Shown: positions 36,371 to 48,479, counted from the stretch's first letter. The stretch: DNA of 64,000 nt from Gnetum montanum (GCA_015680685.1 MNCI01001062.1:71607-135606); one strand, 5' to 3'. The notes: generated from the letters alone by a model not told the origin. Made by a program: numbers and translations.

Positions 36371-36639
36371 GTACACATAGTTGCTGATAGCTGATTCAAA
36401 TAATAGCCTACTATGCATGGAACTAACTAAGAGCCTAAATTGTGCATATGTTGAAGGCATGAACAAAATTTAATAACTTCATTTCCAACTCTCTGATGAA
36501 GATGATGATACCTATTTGGGAGAGTTGGAAATCCCTAATAACTTCAAGCAAGAGCCCTTAGAACTAAAAACTTTACTGGTCAGTATGAAGTATGCATTTT
36601 TAAAGAATGGTAAACTAGTCATAATTAATGCCAAACTTA

Positions 36640-37600
36640 CTCCTAAATAAAAAGAAAAGTTATTGAAACTGATGAACAAATGGTCAACAGCCTTTACTTG
36701 GTCATATCCTGAGCTAATAGGAATTGATTAAAGGATATGCTAGCATCACATTTACACTAACCCGACCATGAAGCCTAGAAGATAGTAGCAAAGGCAACCA
36801 AATCCCAAATTAAAGGAAATCATCAAAGAGGAAATTGAACAACTCCTTAAGGTTGGGTTCATCTATCCAATTGCGGATAGTGAGTGGATTAGCCCACTCG
36901 TAATTGTACCAAAGAAGGGTGGCAAATGGCAGGTTTGCATCAACTTTAAGCTATTGAATATGGCAACATTTAAAAATCAATTTCCTTTGCCATTTGTAGA
37001 GTAAGTGTTAGACACTATATTTGGGCATTGTTATTACATCTTTCGAGACAATTATAGTGGCTATAACCAAATCCAAATTGTGCCAAAAGATCAAGCCAAG
37101 ACAACATTCACAAGTCCTTGGGGACTTTTGCATATTGTAAGTTTCCATTTGGTTAATGTAATGCCCCTACAACCTTTCAATGCTTGGTTCTTAGTATCTT
37201 TCAACAAAAAATTGGTAGTGATGTTGAAGTCTTCATGAATGAATTTTCCACCTATGGAGCTACCTTTGAGCAAGCCTTAGACTGACTTGAGCAAGTATTG
37301 AAAAGATGTATAGAAACAAACCTACAGCTCAACCGGAAAAAGAGCCATCTCAGGGTCCAAGAAGGCATTGTGCTAGGGCACCAAATTTTTCAAAAAGGGA
37401 TTGAGGTAGACCCAAACTAAATAAAGGTCATCCAAGGAATAACACGTAAACTAGATAGCATTAAAGATGTCCAGTCATTCCTTGGACACATTAGTTACTA
37501 CCTGAGATTTATAGAGAATTTCTTTAAGATCTCAAAGCCATTGGTAGAGCTTATAAAGAAAGATGCACCTTTTATTTGGACTAAGGAATGTGAACATGTA
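36640..37600 (+). pseudogene. Reverse transcriptase, element E
   Basis: Motifs in order: SEW-S-L-VPKKGGKWQVCINFK (36880-36950), LLNMATFKNQFPLPF, YNQIQIVPKDQAKTTFTSPW (37060-37125), then the catalytic box near 37235 reading FMNE, with both acidic residues altered (D to N, D to E). The following QALD-LEQVLKRCIETNLQL and SFLGHISYYLRFIENF blocks match C. Stops and shifts throughout. Confidence 0.82.
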
Positions 37601-37870
37601 TTCTAATAATTAAATAAAAAACTCATAGAAAAGTTTAGGCACTACGTGCTTAGTTACAAAGTATTTGTGCATATGAACCACAGTGCAATTTGCTTCCTCA
37701 TGAATAAGTCAATGGTGAGCCCTCATGTGATATAATGACTTGTGATCTTGTAGGAATTTGACCTCACTATGGTAGATAGAAAAGGAACCAAGAATGTGGT
37801 CGCTAACCACCTCTCTTGCTTAAGATGGGATAATAAAGAGGAGGAGAGCCCACTCTTTGATTAGTTCCCA
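37600..37870 (+). pseudogene. RNase H remnant with core deletion, element E
   Basis: At 37626-37631 the sequence jumps from the region before RNase H (matching C at 55913) to the RNase H end (matching C at 56121). 208 bases of the C equivalent, including the NYT-EKEL core, are missing, and the frame shifts. The junction word TAGAAA occurs at both edges in C. Confidence 0.8.
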
Positions 37871-37899
37871 GATGAACTCCTCTTTACAGGAGTAATAAG

Positions 37900-39150
37900 T
37901 GAACAAACGCTTGAAAAAGTAGTATGGTATAATGGCATCCTCACATATCTTCTCACTCAAGAGATGCCACAAGACTTGGATTTTAGGAAAAGAAATAATT
38001 TCTTTATTAGGCGAAATACTTCATGGAAATCAATGGACACCTTTACAAGGTGTGTGTCGATGGCCTAATTCACTAGTGTGTCCTTGACAAAGATCAACTA
38101 CACATTCTCCAGGATGCTCATAAAGGATCTTGCAGAGGCCACCATGTAGGGAGACACGCAACCATAAAAATCCTGATGCTAGGATACTATTGGCCTACAA
38201 TGTTTAGAGATGCACACCAGTTTGTCAAGTTTTGTAAATGTTTTTAATGATATGGGGGGATGACCACTTGCATGGAAGGTCCTCAATAGTGGATCCAACC
38301 ACTAGAACCTTTCAACATATGGGGCATTGACTTCATGGGGCCCATCACACTTATGTCCAACAAAAAGGCATATATTAGAGTAGCAGTTGACTACTGCACA
38401 AAATGGGTAGAAGTGGTAGCTATTATTGATTGTACATCATCCACTGCTATCAAATTTATACAAAAAAATATCATGAATAGGTTTGGAATGCCATGTTCAC
38501 TAATTTTTGATAATGGAACTCATTTCATAGGTGCCACATTTAGAGAATTAATGCAACACTTAGGGGTAGAACATGAATTAACAACACCTTACCACCCCAA
38601 GCCAATGGTCAAGCAAAGGTAACCAACCAGGAGATTATAAAAATACTAATACAAATCATTAGCAAATATAGGAAGGACTAGAGTACAAAGCTTAACGATG
38701 CTCTTTGGGCTTATCCTTCAACTTGGAAACTTCCTATTGGCTATTCTCCCTATGAGTTAGTGTATTAAAAACTTCAAATGCTTCCAATACAATCTAAGCT
38801 CTATACACTCTCAATAACCTTTGATCTAAATCTTGACCTAAGTCTAGCACAAAAATAAAGACTAATCAACTTGAGCATGCTAGATGAAAATCAATTAGTG
38901 GCCCTATCCTTGAATGAGGTGAACAAGGCATTCAGCAAGCAATGTCATGACCTTAGAATCAAGAAAGTAAAACTACAAGTAAGAGATAAGGTTCTCTACT
39001 AGAACCCCACACATGTACCCCAAAGGAAAAAGTTTCTAAACATTGTGGAAGGAACCTTACATAATTGGTCAAACCTTTCCCTCTATGGCCATGTTGATCT
39101 ACAAACCTAACAGCCCAAATAAAAAGCAGTTGGTTAACATCCAATAAGTA
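37900..39150 (+). pseudogene. Integrase, element E
   Basis: N-terminal zinc region near 38120-38250 (GHHVGRHATIK, then FCKCF). 38335-38622: first Asp in VDYCTKWVE, second in IFDNGTHF, both kept. After a 1-base deletion in the PYHP region the Glu site reads GQAKVTNQE, E to K. C-terminal part near 38700-39130, with LPIGYSPYELVY and a worn GPY region. No chromodomain. Confidence 0.82.
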
Positions 39151-41086
39151 AAGCCTTTCCTAGAACCAAGATAGGCTAGTGTAACTACTACCTCAATGGA
39201 TGAACAACCATGTTCTATTTTTTGAATCTCCTCCTTCCAACTCAATTGTGGGGGAGATAGCCATCTATGCTAACCATCAAATTAGCTTCTTAGTTTTTCT
39301 AATTTTTTTCACATTTTTGGATTTTTCAAATTTTACACCATCTTTGGTCCTTTGAAACTTCTTGATTATTTTAAACTTTCTTGTATATTTTACTTTATTT
39401 TACTTCCTTTTTGTTTAAGTATGATATTTTCTTATTTTTGCTAAAACAAAGGGTGCTTTATTATCACAAGACACAGTGTCGTTGTTGCTATTTACTAATG
39501 ATGGTTTGTGCTTAATGTGTGATTGTTGATGTCTGGTTTCTATTTTTGAATTCTAATGTCTGATGACTTTGACATGGTTTATTTTTCATGGAATAGGTAG
39601 TGAGTCCACATCATCTGCCCATCCAATAAATTCTATGTTTTTCCTTGTTCTAGGAATCTGAGGTTCCTTCCATTAAAGAAACTTTTAATCAATCAGTGAC
39701 ATTGGTAGTTCCAGAATTAAGAAGGATTCAAAGGTTTATAAAGGGTGTGACTTCAAGGGGACTCGTTACTCCTTGTACTCTTCTACTTGCTTGAGTGCTT
39801 GAGGTTTTTTCACAAACTTCTTACTATTCCAAACCATCTAGTAAAGGAAGTCAAAATAACATCGTTGCATGGTGTGGTTTCCATTTCAAAAACAAAAAAA
39901 AAACACAAAACAATGGAAATTCAAAACACATCCCTTTGACATGAATAATTCCTCGCATGGTGTGGTTCCCATTTCAAAAAAAAACAAAAAACAAAAAATA
40001 ACTATGAGAATTCAAAGCACACCCCTTGGACAAATAAGATAGGCTACAAGCTCTAGTTATGGAACTTAAAATGCACCTATGTCTGAAGGTCCCCTCTAAC
40101 TAAGGCCCTCTTTCTCTCACTTCCTACTTCTTTTTTCTTCTCTTTGTGGAATGGTGGTTGTTTTGTGAAAAAATTCTTATGTCTTGAGTAGGTGGATTAG
40201 TCTTACAGTGATGATGTGAAATCACTGAAAGTAGTTGGTTTTGGTCTAGACTAAGGATGGAACTTCTCAAGTTATTTTAATCACAAATTCCACAAGGGAC
40301 TTCTTATGACCTTAATTTGGAACTCCAATTCACCTTCTCTATCATCCATCCATGCTGTTGTAATTTACATCACTACCATGTTCTATGTTATGCTCTATGT
40401 CTTAGTTTGATGTGTTGGGATTCTTGAGTAGATTCTTTTGGGTTGGTCTTTAACTTGTCATAATTATTAAATCAACTATGGGGCCCATGGACTCCTTAGT
40501 CAAGGTTATGCAAGGGCAAAAAGGGCATGAGCCTACTATGGGGAGGATCCGCTTGCATAGCTCTTGGCTTGATTAGTTAAGGTTCCTTACCTTTGACATT
40601 GCTACAATCCTATCTTTCACATTTTCCATTGAGTAAATTGTGCAGTGCTCCTTAATCTTTCATTTCATTCATCTACTAAATTAACTTTTCTCCTTTTTCC
40701 AAAATTTATGAGCTTAAACATCCTCTTCTGATGTTTTCATACTATTCTTAGCCCTTTAAGCTTTCATTTGATACCAATTTCACTCAAAAAATTTTCATAT
40801 TCTGCAAGTTTAACTAAGGTCAAATTTTGACTATGGTGATCAACAATTACATCATTGAGGCCCAATTGATGCATCCACCCTAGTCAATGAGGCCCAATCA
40901 ACTAGGCCTCATCGACATGGCACAAAATCCCTATATATACCATTAGACACTTTGTAATTTTTTCATCATTTTCTCATAACACAAAGGAATTTTTTGAAAT
41001 TTTTCAAAGCCCAAAACTTTCTAGACTTCATTTCTTCCTAATCGTTTGTCCATATCACTCTGTTTTTTATCTTGTGCTTACTGAAG
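39151..41086 (+). other. Noncoding spacer between pol and ORF3, element E
   Basis: Internal polypurine tract at 39250-39260 (GGGGGAGATAG). Conserved blocks at 39745-39761 (GTGTGACTTCAAGGGGA) and 40072-40110 (GAAGGTCCCCTCTAACTAAG). An 88-bp tandem duplication, about 39862-40037, contains GCATGGTGTGGTTYCCATTT and A-rich runs twice. Confidence 0.65.
39862..40037 (+). repeat. 88-bp tandem duplication in the E spacer
   Basis: The GCATGGTGTGG word occurs at 39867 and 39955, each followed by TTYCCATTTCAAAAA and A-runs. Single copy in B and C. Confidence 0.65.
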
Positions 41087-41393
41087 GTAAGATCTTTATC
41101 GTGGGGGCCACAAACCTTAATGTTTCCAATGAAAAATTGATGAAAATTTTTCTAATTCCCCCAAGGGTTAATAACCTTAACCACATATAAACATCAACTT
41201 TTTCACAAATTAACCCTTCCAAAAACGTTCAGGATGATTTATTAATGAAAATACATTAAAAATGACAATCAAATTAATTAAATTAGCCATAATCACAACT
41301 TAGCAAAGTGTAATAATCCTTAAGAGATAAGGTATCCCAATTATTTTAAGGTTACACAATGATTGCTAATCCATGGTCTTATTGTGATTATAG
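41087..41393 (+). other. Predicted intron before ORF3, element E
   Basis: Donor CTGAAG|GTAAGA and acceptor TGTGATTATAG|ATG, 307 bases. The best preserved of the family together with B. Confidence 0.65.
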
Positions 41394-44165
41394 ATGCCAC
41401 TAAAACAAAAATGTCTACTTGAAGGAGAACCCTCACAACCATGGGAGAAGTGGCCAAAGTTGGAAGGGGCCAAAAAGAACAAGGTCAAGAACTTCTAGAG
41501 GTGACCCATGCAATGAGTCTGAAGTGGAATCTATCCAACAGATTCTAGAGGAAGAAGTGTCGACTGAATAATCACAAAGAGGGGAAGTGCCTAGTCCCAT
41601 GCCAAGGCTTGAGGTCACTTTGACTCAAGCCTGCCTTGATACCATTAAGTCCTAAGAGATCCAACAATCAGTCCTTCAAGAGATCAACTTTGAGCCATTC
41701 CCTGAAAAAGCTCTAGAGAATGTCAAGACTCAACTACGAACCTCTTCCATGTGGCCAATCATCACGTCCAGTGGGGAGTGGTACATGGGAGAGACACACC
41801 TTTTTTGGAACAATCGAAGGCCATGATCCATAGTTAAGATCAAGGACATTCAAGTGTGCTATTTGGTAGAAGCCATTGCACAGGCACTTGGGTTGCCTAA
41901 CACTAGAACAAAACTAGCAAAATTGAGGCCAAGAAGGATGGATCCTAAAAAGTATGGTGTGCGTACACCACTGAAGCAGATTTACTTCAAAATTGTGGCC
42001 TATCACCTCAATCCAATAGTGAGGCCAAGCAAGGTGACTACTTTCTCCACTCGAGCATGTGCCACTCTAAATGGGAAGTTCCTTGTTAACCTTCCACAAC
42101 TGCTATACTTGAAAATTGAGAAGCATTTTAAAGAAAATGAATGTGGAAGGATGACCCTACCCTTTCCATGCCTCATCAAAAAACTTTGCAAGAGGGCAAG
42201 CATTATTCGCTACTCCAATGACACACTCAGGCATACTCCTTTGGCCTCATGGTCCAAGATCATAAAAGAGAAGATGCCAACGAGGACTCAATTAGAGGAG
42301 CTGTCTCCACCATCACCCACTCACGAGATAACGCCAAAGGCTTGCGTAACCATTAAGCATCTATGCAAAATCCGAAAATAACTCTTAAGCAAATAAGAGC
42401 AACAAGCAGGAATGAGTGAGGTAGATCAATCTATGTATTGGCCAACAATGAGTCACCTTAATGAGGTGGCTTGAACAATTAGCTAGATGGAGAGAGGTGG
42501 TCCCATTTTCTCTACCCAAAGAATGTAGCTATTTTTGAGGTCGGATCCCAACACTCAAGAGGTGATGGTGTCACTAGCGACACACCATTTATTCCTAGAA
42601 ATCTCTAAGCATGTCATCACTTTCTCAATGCAGTTGGAGGAAGGTGAAGAGGCAACAGTCTTGGTGATGTAGCACCAAGGGTAGGAGATAGCAATAGAAG
42701 TACTTGCTAACCATGTCGTAGAAGCATTGAATGCATCCATGGCATCTATACCAAACATATCTACACTTCAAGACATGAAAATGTCCACAAGCACGATCAG
42801 TAGAAAATTAAATGCAACTCAACATTAAAAATTGTTAGAACAACTGGCAGGAATTGGACAACTGACTCCAAACATTTTTGATCTTCTAGAGAACATCACC
42901 ATAACCCAGTCAAAGCTATTAAATGCAAGGGGTAGATGTGTTATTTTGCAAGGACAACTAGAAGTAGCCCAAGAGCAAAATCAATGCTTGGCCGTGGAAT
43001 TTGTCAAACTTTGTGCTTGACTTGCTAATTAGGCAATCTTCAACCTAGAAATGACAAGGGATGAAACTATCAAATAGCTACAAGAATAATTTTAGAATGC
43101 TAAGGAGGAGGCAATGATGACCATCTTTAAACAATTCATAGTAGAAGCTAAAACATACTCAACCCAAAAGGACTTGAATTAGATGTGCCAAGAAAATGAG
43201 GCATTGACCGCACAGAATTATCGCCTACAAAATGTTGATGTTTAGAAAGATCAAATGCAAGAATTCTTTCATCAATAGTAGGAGAAACTTGCTAGGGTAA
43301 AACTGAATTGAGGAAATTGGCCACAAAAAATCATAATCTGTCAATGAAGGAGGTACACACCTTGCACCAGAAATTGAGCATTGAGATCACCACTTAGAAG
43401 AATGAAGCCCTCAAATTTGAGAAAGTGAAGAATCACTACAGGGACCAGGTTGGCCTATAGAAGGAAGTGAATGAAAAATAAATTCAAATGATGAAGGTGA
43501 AACTAAATGAAGCCCTCTGGAAACTCTAACAAGGAAGAGAGATGTGGCAACCCATCATTAATGGAATCAACACCTACAACAAAGCAGACATTCACATAAA
43601 GGAGTTGCAAATTGAGGAGATGACAAAGTACATGGAGTTGGCCAATTTCTGTTATGCAAACCTGGCAATGCTAATAGCTAGATGGCCACAGTCAGAATTG
43701 GAGAAACAAGTGGCTAGGTTGTATATGCTATATGAGGCTGAGTTCAAGCACCACAAGGACACCAAGCAGAAGCTTGAGACTATTAACTTTGAACTCAAAC
43801 TTCTTAGAGGACAATTCAAAGATCAATGATCTATCATTGAGAACCTAGCCAAATGGATGAATAACTACCAAGAGCTAAGGGACACAATCAAGGTGTTCAA
43901 CATTGAATGCAAACAATTTTCTACCTGGTTCGTCAATGCGAAGGAGTTATTTCAACCAATCCTATGTCCTTAGGATGTGCCCATTCCAATGCACATTGGG
44001 AAAGTAGCTTGGATAGTGCATGATTCCAGGAGTAAGAAGGAGAAAATGAAAGCACTGTTGGATGTTTTCTACCTCCCGCCTAAAGTCATAGCAGTAGTAG
44101 GACAGCTACAACCACCTCAATCGCTTGTGCGTGAAGCTAGTGAAGGTCCCTTGGAGACTCAGTAA
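41394..44165 (+). pseudogene. ORF3, element E
   Basis: About 920 codons with stops. ATG follows the acceptor (MPLKQKCLLEGEPSQPW). Longest open part 41854-42381: LVEAIAQALGLPNTRTKLAK, IYFKIVAYHLNPIVRPSKVT, NLPQLLYLKIEKHFKEN, LPFPCLIKKLC. From 42832 the protein is charged and heptad-like (QSKLLNA, LEVAQEQNQ; 43542-43829 with IEEMTKYMELANFCYANLAM and LEKQVARLYMLYEAEFKHH), so a long coiled coil. It ends with a Pro-rich tail (43977-44165). No signal peptide or membrane span, so not envelope-like. Homologues in A, B and F; deleted in C. I cannot assign a function; a relation to plant-transposon 3' ORFs of Athila elements is possible. Confidence 0.75.
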
Positions 44166-44428
44166 CCACCACCACCTAGGACCAATTGATCTTCTCCATC
44201 AGCTTCACACCATCAAGGAATGTTCTATCCAATTTTGAAGATTTGAGTCATGGTGTTCAAGTTTGTGTCTTGAACATCTTCATTTTCTGTAATGAGTTGA
44301 TCCGTACACTCCATTTTTTGTCAAGTTAGTCAATTTATTTTGTTTGAAGAAAAGTCAATCAATAATCCCATACCTTTCTAATTTTGTAAAAGAACTTGAG
44401 GATGAGTTTTCATTTAGTTGTGGGGGTA
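44166..44428 (+). other. 3' untranslated region and polypurine tract, element E
   Basis: No ORF. Ends in TTTAGTTGTGGGGGTA (polypurine tract about 44420-44428) immediately before the LTR. The last 90 bases match the same part of C (59370-59451). Confidence 0.75.
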
Positions 44429-45353
44429 TGATGAGTTACATTCTATTGGCTACATTGATGAGACCTCATTGTCTGGGCCTCGCTAACTAGACCTAGTTGA
44501 CACATCCTATTATGCATCAATGTGGCCTCGTTGACATAGTGTCTATAATCAGCTATAAATACACGCGTGCAGTTGCATTTATGTAAGTAAATATTATAGT
44601 TCCAACAGAGCTCTTGCATTTTTTCCATTTGAAAGTTAGAATTTTTCCTCCAAGTGCCTGTAGTAGGAGTCATTGAGTGTACGGATCTTTATTCGAGCAT
44701 TGTTATACCTGAGCACAATAGTGTGTGCAACAATAAAGATGAGCTTTTTGATAAACCTTATAGCACTTTGGATAGATTAGCTATTTTATTTATGCATTTA
44801 ATGTTTTTAGTTGTTTATTAAATGTTTTCCATTAGTTATTAATTATTTTCCAATTATTATGTTAATGAAGCAATTAAGCCAAATAGATTACACACATAAG
44901 TATGACCGCTTTGAGTGTAACACGTATTCGCTTGGTAATTTCAACAGCGTTATTACTTGGTTCACCCAGTAGCATAGTGATTGGTCGCCTAGCAACAGAT
45001 ACATGGGTTCAGGACATGTACAAAAAGTGGGAACGAATACTTATGTTTGGAATAGTTAAATGATTAGTTAATTAGTTAATTTAGATTAGTTAATCAAATT
45101 CCTTTTTATCTACATTTCAAGCACCCAACTATAAAACATAAAAATAATAAAAATCAAATGCCTCAATTACACTTAACCATACCAATGAACGTCACAAGTG
45201 TAATTGGGAAGACAACAATTGACCTTAAGACTAGATTCACTTCCTCAAGGACTAGTGCACTAGAAATGACAAAGTCCATGGAAATCGACTAGATCACATG
45301 TGAATGCTTTGTCATTCATATGGTTGGGTGTAGGGGTACCTTGCTGCTCATTA
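44429..45353 (+). repeat. 3' LTR of element E
   Basis: 925 bases, TGATGAGTTA to GCTCATTA (the terminal CA is now TA). TATA box 44555-44562, R core 44670-44745 with AATAAAGATGAGC. Followed by target copy CTTAG. Confidence 0.9.
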
Positions 45354-45358
45354 CTTAG

Positions 45359-45480
45359 AGGTGATTAAGAGTTTGTCTGTTTGTCTTCAAGTTAATAAAT
45401 TCCATAACTTCCAATTTTTTAACAAACTCAATCCACGTTGTGTTCACTCGAGGATGAGTTTTTAGTCAGTCATGGACATA
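45359..45480 (+). other. B sequence resuming after E, with polypurine tract
   Basis: GAGGATGAGTTTTTAGTCAG, then TCATGGACATA, aligns with the segment before the LTRs of E and C. The polypurine tract is worn (TGGACATA). Confidence 0.65.
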
Positions 45481-46381
45481 TGATGAGACATCAATAAGAT
45501 AAGCTACATCAACATAGCCATGTTGAGGTACCCCCATCAATGCATGGTTGGATGCATTAATGCAACTACGTTGATGTTGACACAATCATTACCAATATAA
45601 ATGTGTACATCCCTCACACTTATTGATGTTTTTAGTTATCATATTAGGTGAACTCTTGCAGTTTACTTTCCCTAGAGGTAGAATATTTCCTCTCTAAGTA
45701 TCCCTAGGTGGATGTAAGAGATTATACATAGTTTTATTCAAATGCTCTCATATACCTAAACACATTGGCATGACAACAATAAAATCAAGATTTCCTACAT
45801 TTATTACAGCATTTGGACTAGCTTAACTTTACTTTCCTGCACTTTACTTTACTTGCATTTTAAATTAGTACTAATAAATAAGTAATTAATATCATTAAGG
45901 TTATTAACCATAAATACGTTAGTACAATCACTTCGAGCATAATGTGTTAAAGCTTCATAATCCTAGTAGTGAAAATTTGGTATGCTCAGTAATAGCCACT
46001 TGGTAATCGAGTAGTATTAACACTAGTTTGGAATATGTATGGAAAATGGGAATGGTTACTCCACGTTAGGATAGTTAGTTACTAAATTAGTTGATTAGTT
46101 AAATAATTAATTGTTAAAACTGTATTCACTCATCTAGCCATTATAATAAAAATATCTTTAAATTAATTATAAAAATATACATCATGTACCTTAACCACAC
46201 TTAACCATACATACTGATAACACACAACTGTGAGTTAGGAAGACAACGACCTTACTACCATACGATTCAATATTTAGGAATACTAGCCACCTGGATAACT
46301 AAGTCTACAAAGTTTGATCGAATCACTAGTAAATGCTTGTGATTCATATTGTTGAACGTAGGGGATACCTACTACTCATCA
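45481..46381 (+). repeat. 3' LTR of element B
   Basis: 901 bases, TGATGAGACA to CTCATCA. TATA near 45596 (TATAAATG). The R core is more diverged (TTATTCAAATGCTCTCATAT, then CAATAAAATC). Next bases ACAAC are the presumed target copy. Confidence 0.8.
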
Positions 46382-47700
46382 ACAACCAATTTTAAAAAAC
46401 ATTTCCTCTAGAGTAGGAATTAAACATTCCATATGAAAAGTCCTAATGATTTTAGGAGTGTGTTTTCAGGTTTTCATCCTTACAACCAATCTTAAAAGAA
46501 CATTTCCTCTATGATAAGAACTGGACATTCCATGAAAAGGTTAACACTGATTAGAGAGGAAGTAGGCCCCACCTTATCAATAGAATCAACATAATTCAAA
46601 GATAATATCTCAAAATCTTAATCAATAGTTGCAAACAAATTATTAGTAGTTAAAGTATCTTAAATATGATATCCATTTTGAAGATTTGGCATGTAATCAC
46701 CAATAGATAGGCTTCTTGTTAAAAAACTAGAAGCATTCTATATCTTCTCAATCTAGTACTTCAATAATTACACATTTTGGTTCACATTCCATAGATAGTT
46801 GAATCTTGGCCAAATACCAATATTAAAACTAAGAATAGTATAAGCAAGCTTGGACCAAAATAGAAAATTGAATTGCCATTGATCCTTGAAAAATCAAGAA
46901 GACCATTATTAGAATTTTAAACAGCTGAACCTCTATTCAAATTATCAAAAGGATAGACAAATAGACTTTTTAGAGGCCTTAATGCCATAACCAATTTGTA
47001 ACGCATACCAAGTAATCCATTGATTATATATACAAAAAGATGAAAGAGAGATAATGTCAAGGTTATACCATGTACTACAAAGACATGGATACTTAATAGC
47101 CCATGGTTCATTATTAATGTAAAGCTATCAAAGAGTAAAAACCCAAAAACCCAAGAGGGCAAGGTATGATCCTTCTCCAACCCCAAAGGAAAGATTTTTC
47201 AAAATTAGTTGTAAGGATTATATATATATATATACACACACGAAACATTCAACCTTTCATTTATTGTTATGCTAGAGTTTCAGCTCTCTCTAATGTTTCT
47301 TTATAGTTGTCCTATAATTTTTTTTGTTACAATACATTTTATTTTTTATATTTAAGACCCCCCCAACATATGGGTATTGCATGAAATTGCTTCATTTTTT
47401 TAATGGAAAAAGTACTGAGAAATAGATTTTTTTTAACATAAGTTGAATTGAAAATTTGGGAAGAACTTTTTTATTTATTTATTTATTTATTATTTGGAAG
47501 AGAAATGGGGAAGGAGGGGGATGTGTATGTGTGGTTGAAGTATAGTACATCATAGCTTCAAAGCACCAATAACATTACTAAGAGATAAAAGAAAGGCCCA
47601 AGATTTTTGGAAGTGTAAATAGTACTTTTCACCCTTGCAACTAATCCTGAAAAGCCTTCCCTCTAGGGTAGGAAAAGGATCAAACCTTACCCTCTATCAA
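46382..47700. repeat. Three dispersed copies of a ~58-bp repeat
   Basis: Copies at 46383-46440, 46483-46539 and 47638-47690, built on CAACCAATYTTAAAARAACA then TTTCCTCTA and TAGGAA. The first starts at the edge of B's LTR. Nature unknown; between them there is no gene, only AT-rich DNA. Confidence 0.5.
47219..47243. repeat. (TA)n(CA)n microsatellite
   Basis: TATATATATATATATA followed by CACACACA. A TTTA/ATTT repeat lies at 47486-47512. Confidence 0.85.
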
Positions 47701-48479
47701 AAGTACCATTGCAATTTTTTACTTTCAACAAGGGGTTTCCTATGCAGCAAGTATGCCCAACTCGCAACCATATAATCTATAAGCATTGTAGTAGACTGTG
47801 TCATAGTTTGTAAATGACACTAGTGCAATGTCTAGTATAGTTAGAATGATCACATGTTACTATCTACCCAGGTAGACTCATAATGGCCCTGAACTCATAT
47901 GATTAAGCATAGTTTAGGCACATGATATTTCATGTTATTGTGATCATTAATTAAATTGATTAAAAATATAGAAATTAAGTATTTAATCTTATTAATAACA
48001 AGAAAAGTAAAATCCTAAACTAGCCTAAGGGCAAAAGTATCTATTTCTAACTTTTGATTATGTCCTAAATATACATTTTAACTACTAGAATTACCAAGCC
48101 ATATTGCTACTATGTGAACCAAGAGCATTACTACTATATTGCTAAATCAGTACATTTTAATGTTTGAAGCTAGACTATAATCATTATGCCACATGATTAA
48201 TGTGCATTAAAATAGTAAACATTGAGCTAAACTACATGTGAATTTAAATAAAAAAGAAAAGTAACCTTAATCTAAGTTAAAGTATTATAATGAAGGAAAA
48301 TCAATATTGATCTTATTATCATTCATGAATGAAAATAATCATTTCTTCATCAAGTAAGACATTTTACAAAAATCAAAGGTAATCCTTCAAAAATTTATGT
48401 TAATAACCTAATTAGATGGTGTGATCTTATTTGCATCTTTTTTTGAGTAAGTTATAAAATATCATATTTGAACATGACT

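Larger units (their letters stand above)
31414..45353 (+). mobile_element. Element E: complete gypsy retrotransposon with nested solo LTR
   Basis: 13.9 kb from LTR to LTR with identical 5-bp target copies CTTAG (31409-31413 and 45354-45358). Order: LTR, tRNA-Asp PBS, gag, protease (split by solo LTR G), cysteine linker, RT, RNase H (core deleted), integrase, internal polypurine tract, spacer, intron, ORF3, polypurine tract, LTR. It is the reference copy for this family here. Its LTRs differ by many scattered, mainly transition changes and a short gap, so it is old. Not functional. Confidence 0.92.
9810..46381 (+). mobile_element. Element B: gypsy retrotransposon broken by five insertions
   Basis: Plus-strand element of the same family as A. 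Its pieces read through in order: gag and protease start (9810-11845), protease/RT (15032-16970), RNase H/integrase (19640-21050), spacer, ORF3 part 1 (23130-24966), ORF3 part 2 (30371-31240), 3' end (to 31413 and 45359-45480), 3' LTR (45481-46381). Removing A, H1, H2, D and E restores the gene order seen in E. The flank after the LTR is ACAAC. The 5' LTR and gag start lie left of the window, beyond A. Dead copy. Confidence 0.85.

Noticed and set aside
41854-42381. 175-codon ORF as a host gene
   Set aside because: It is the best surviving piece of ORF3, with homologues in A, B and F in the same position after pol.
41394-44165. ORF3 as an envelope gene
   Set aside because: No signal peptide, membrane span or Cys-rich ectodomain in any readable part of four copies.
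46917-47186. 89-codon minus-strand ORF
   Set aside because: No domain or homologue in other copies; AT-rich DNA with chance opening.
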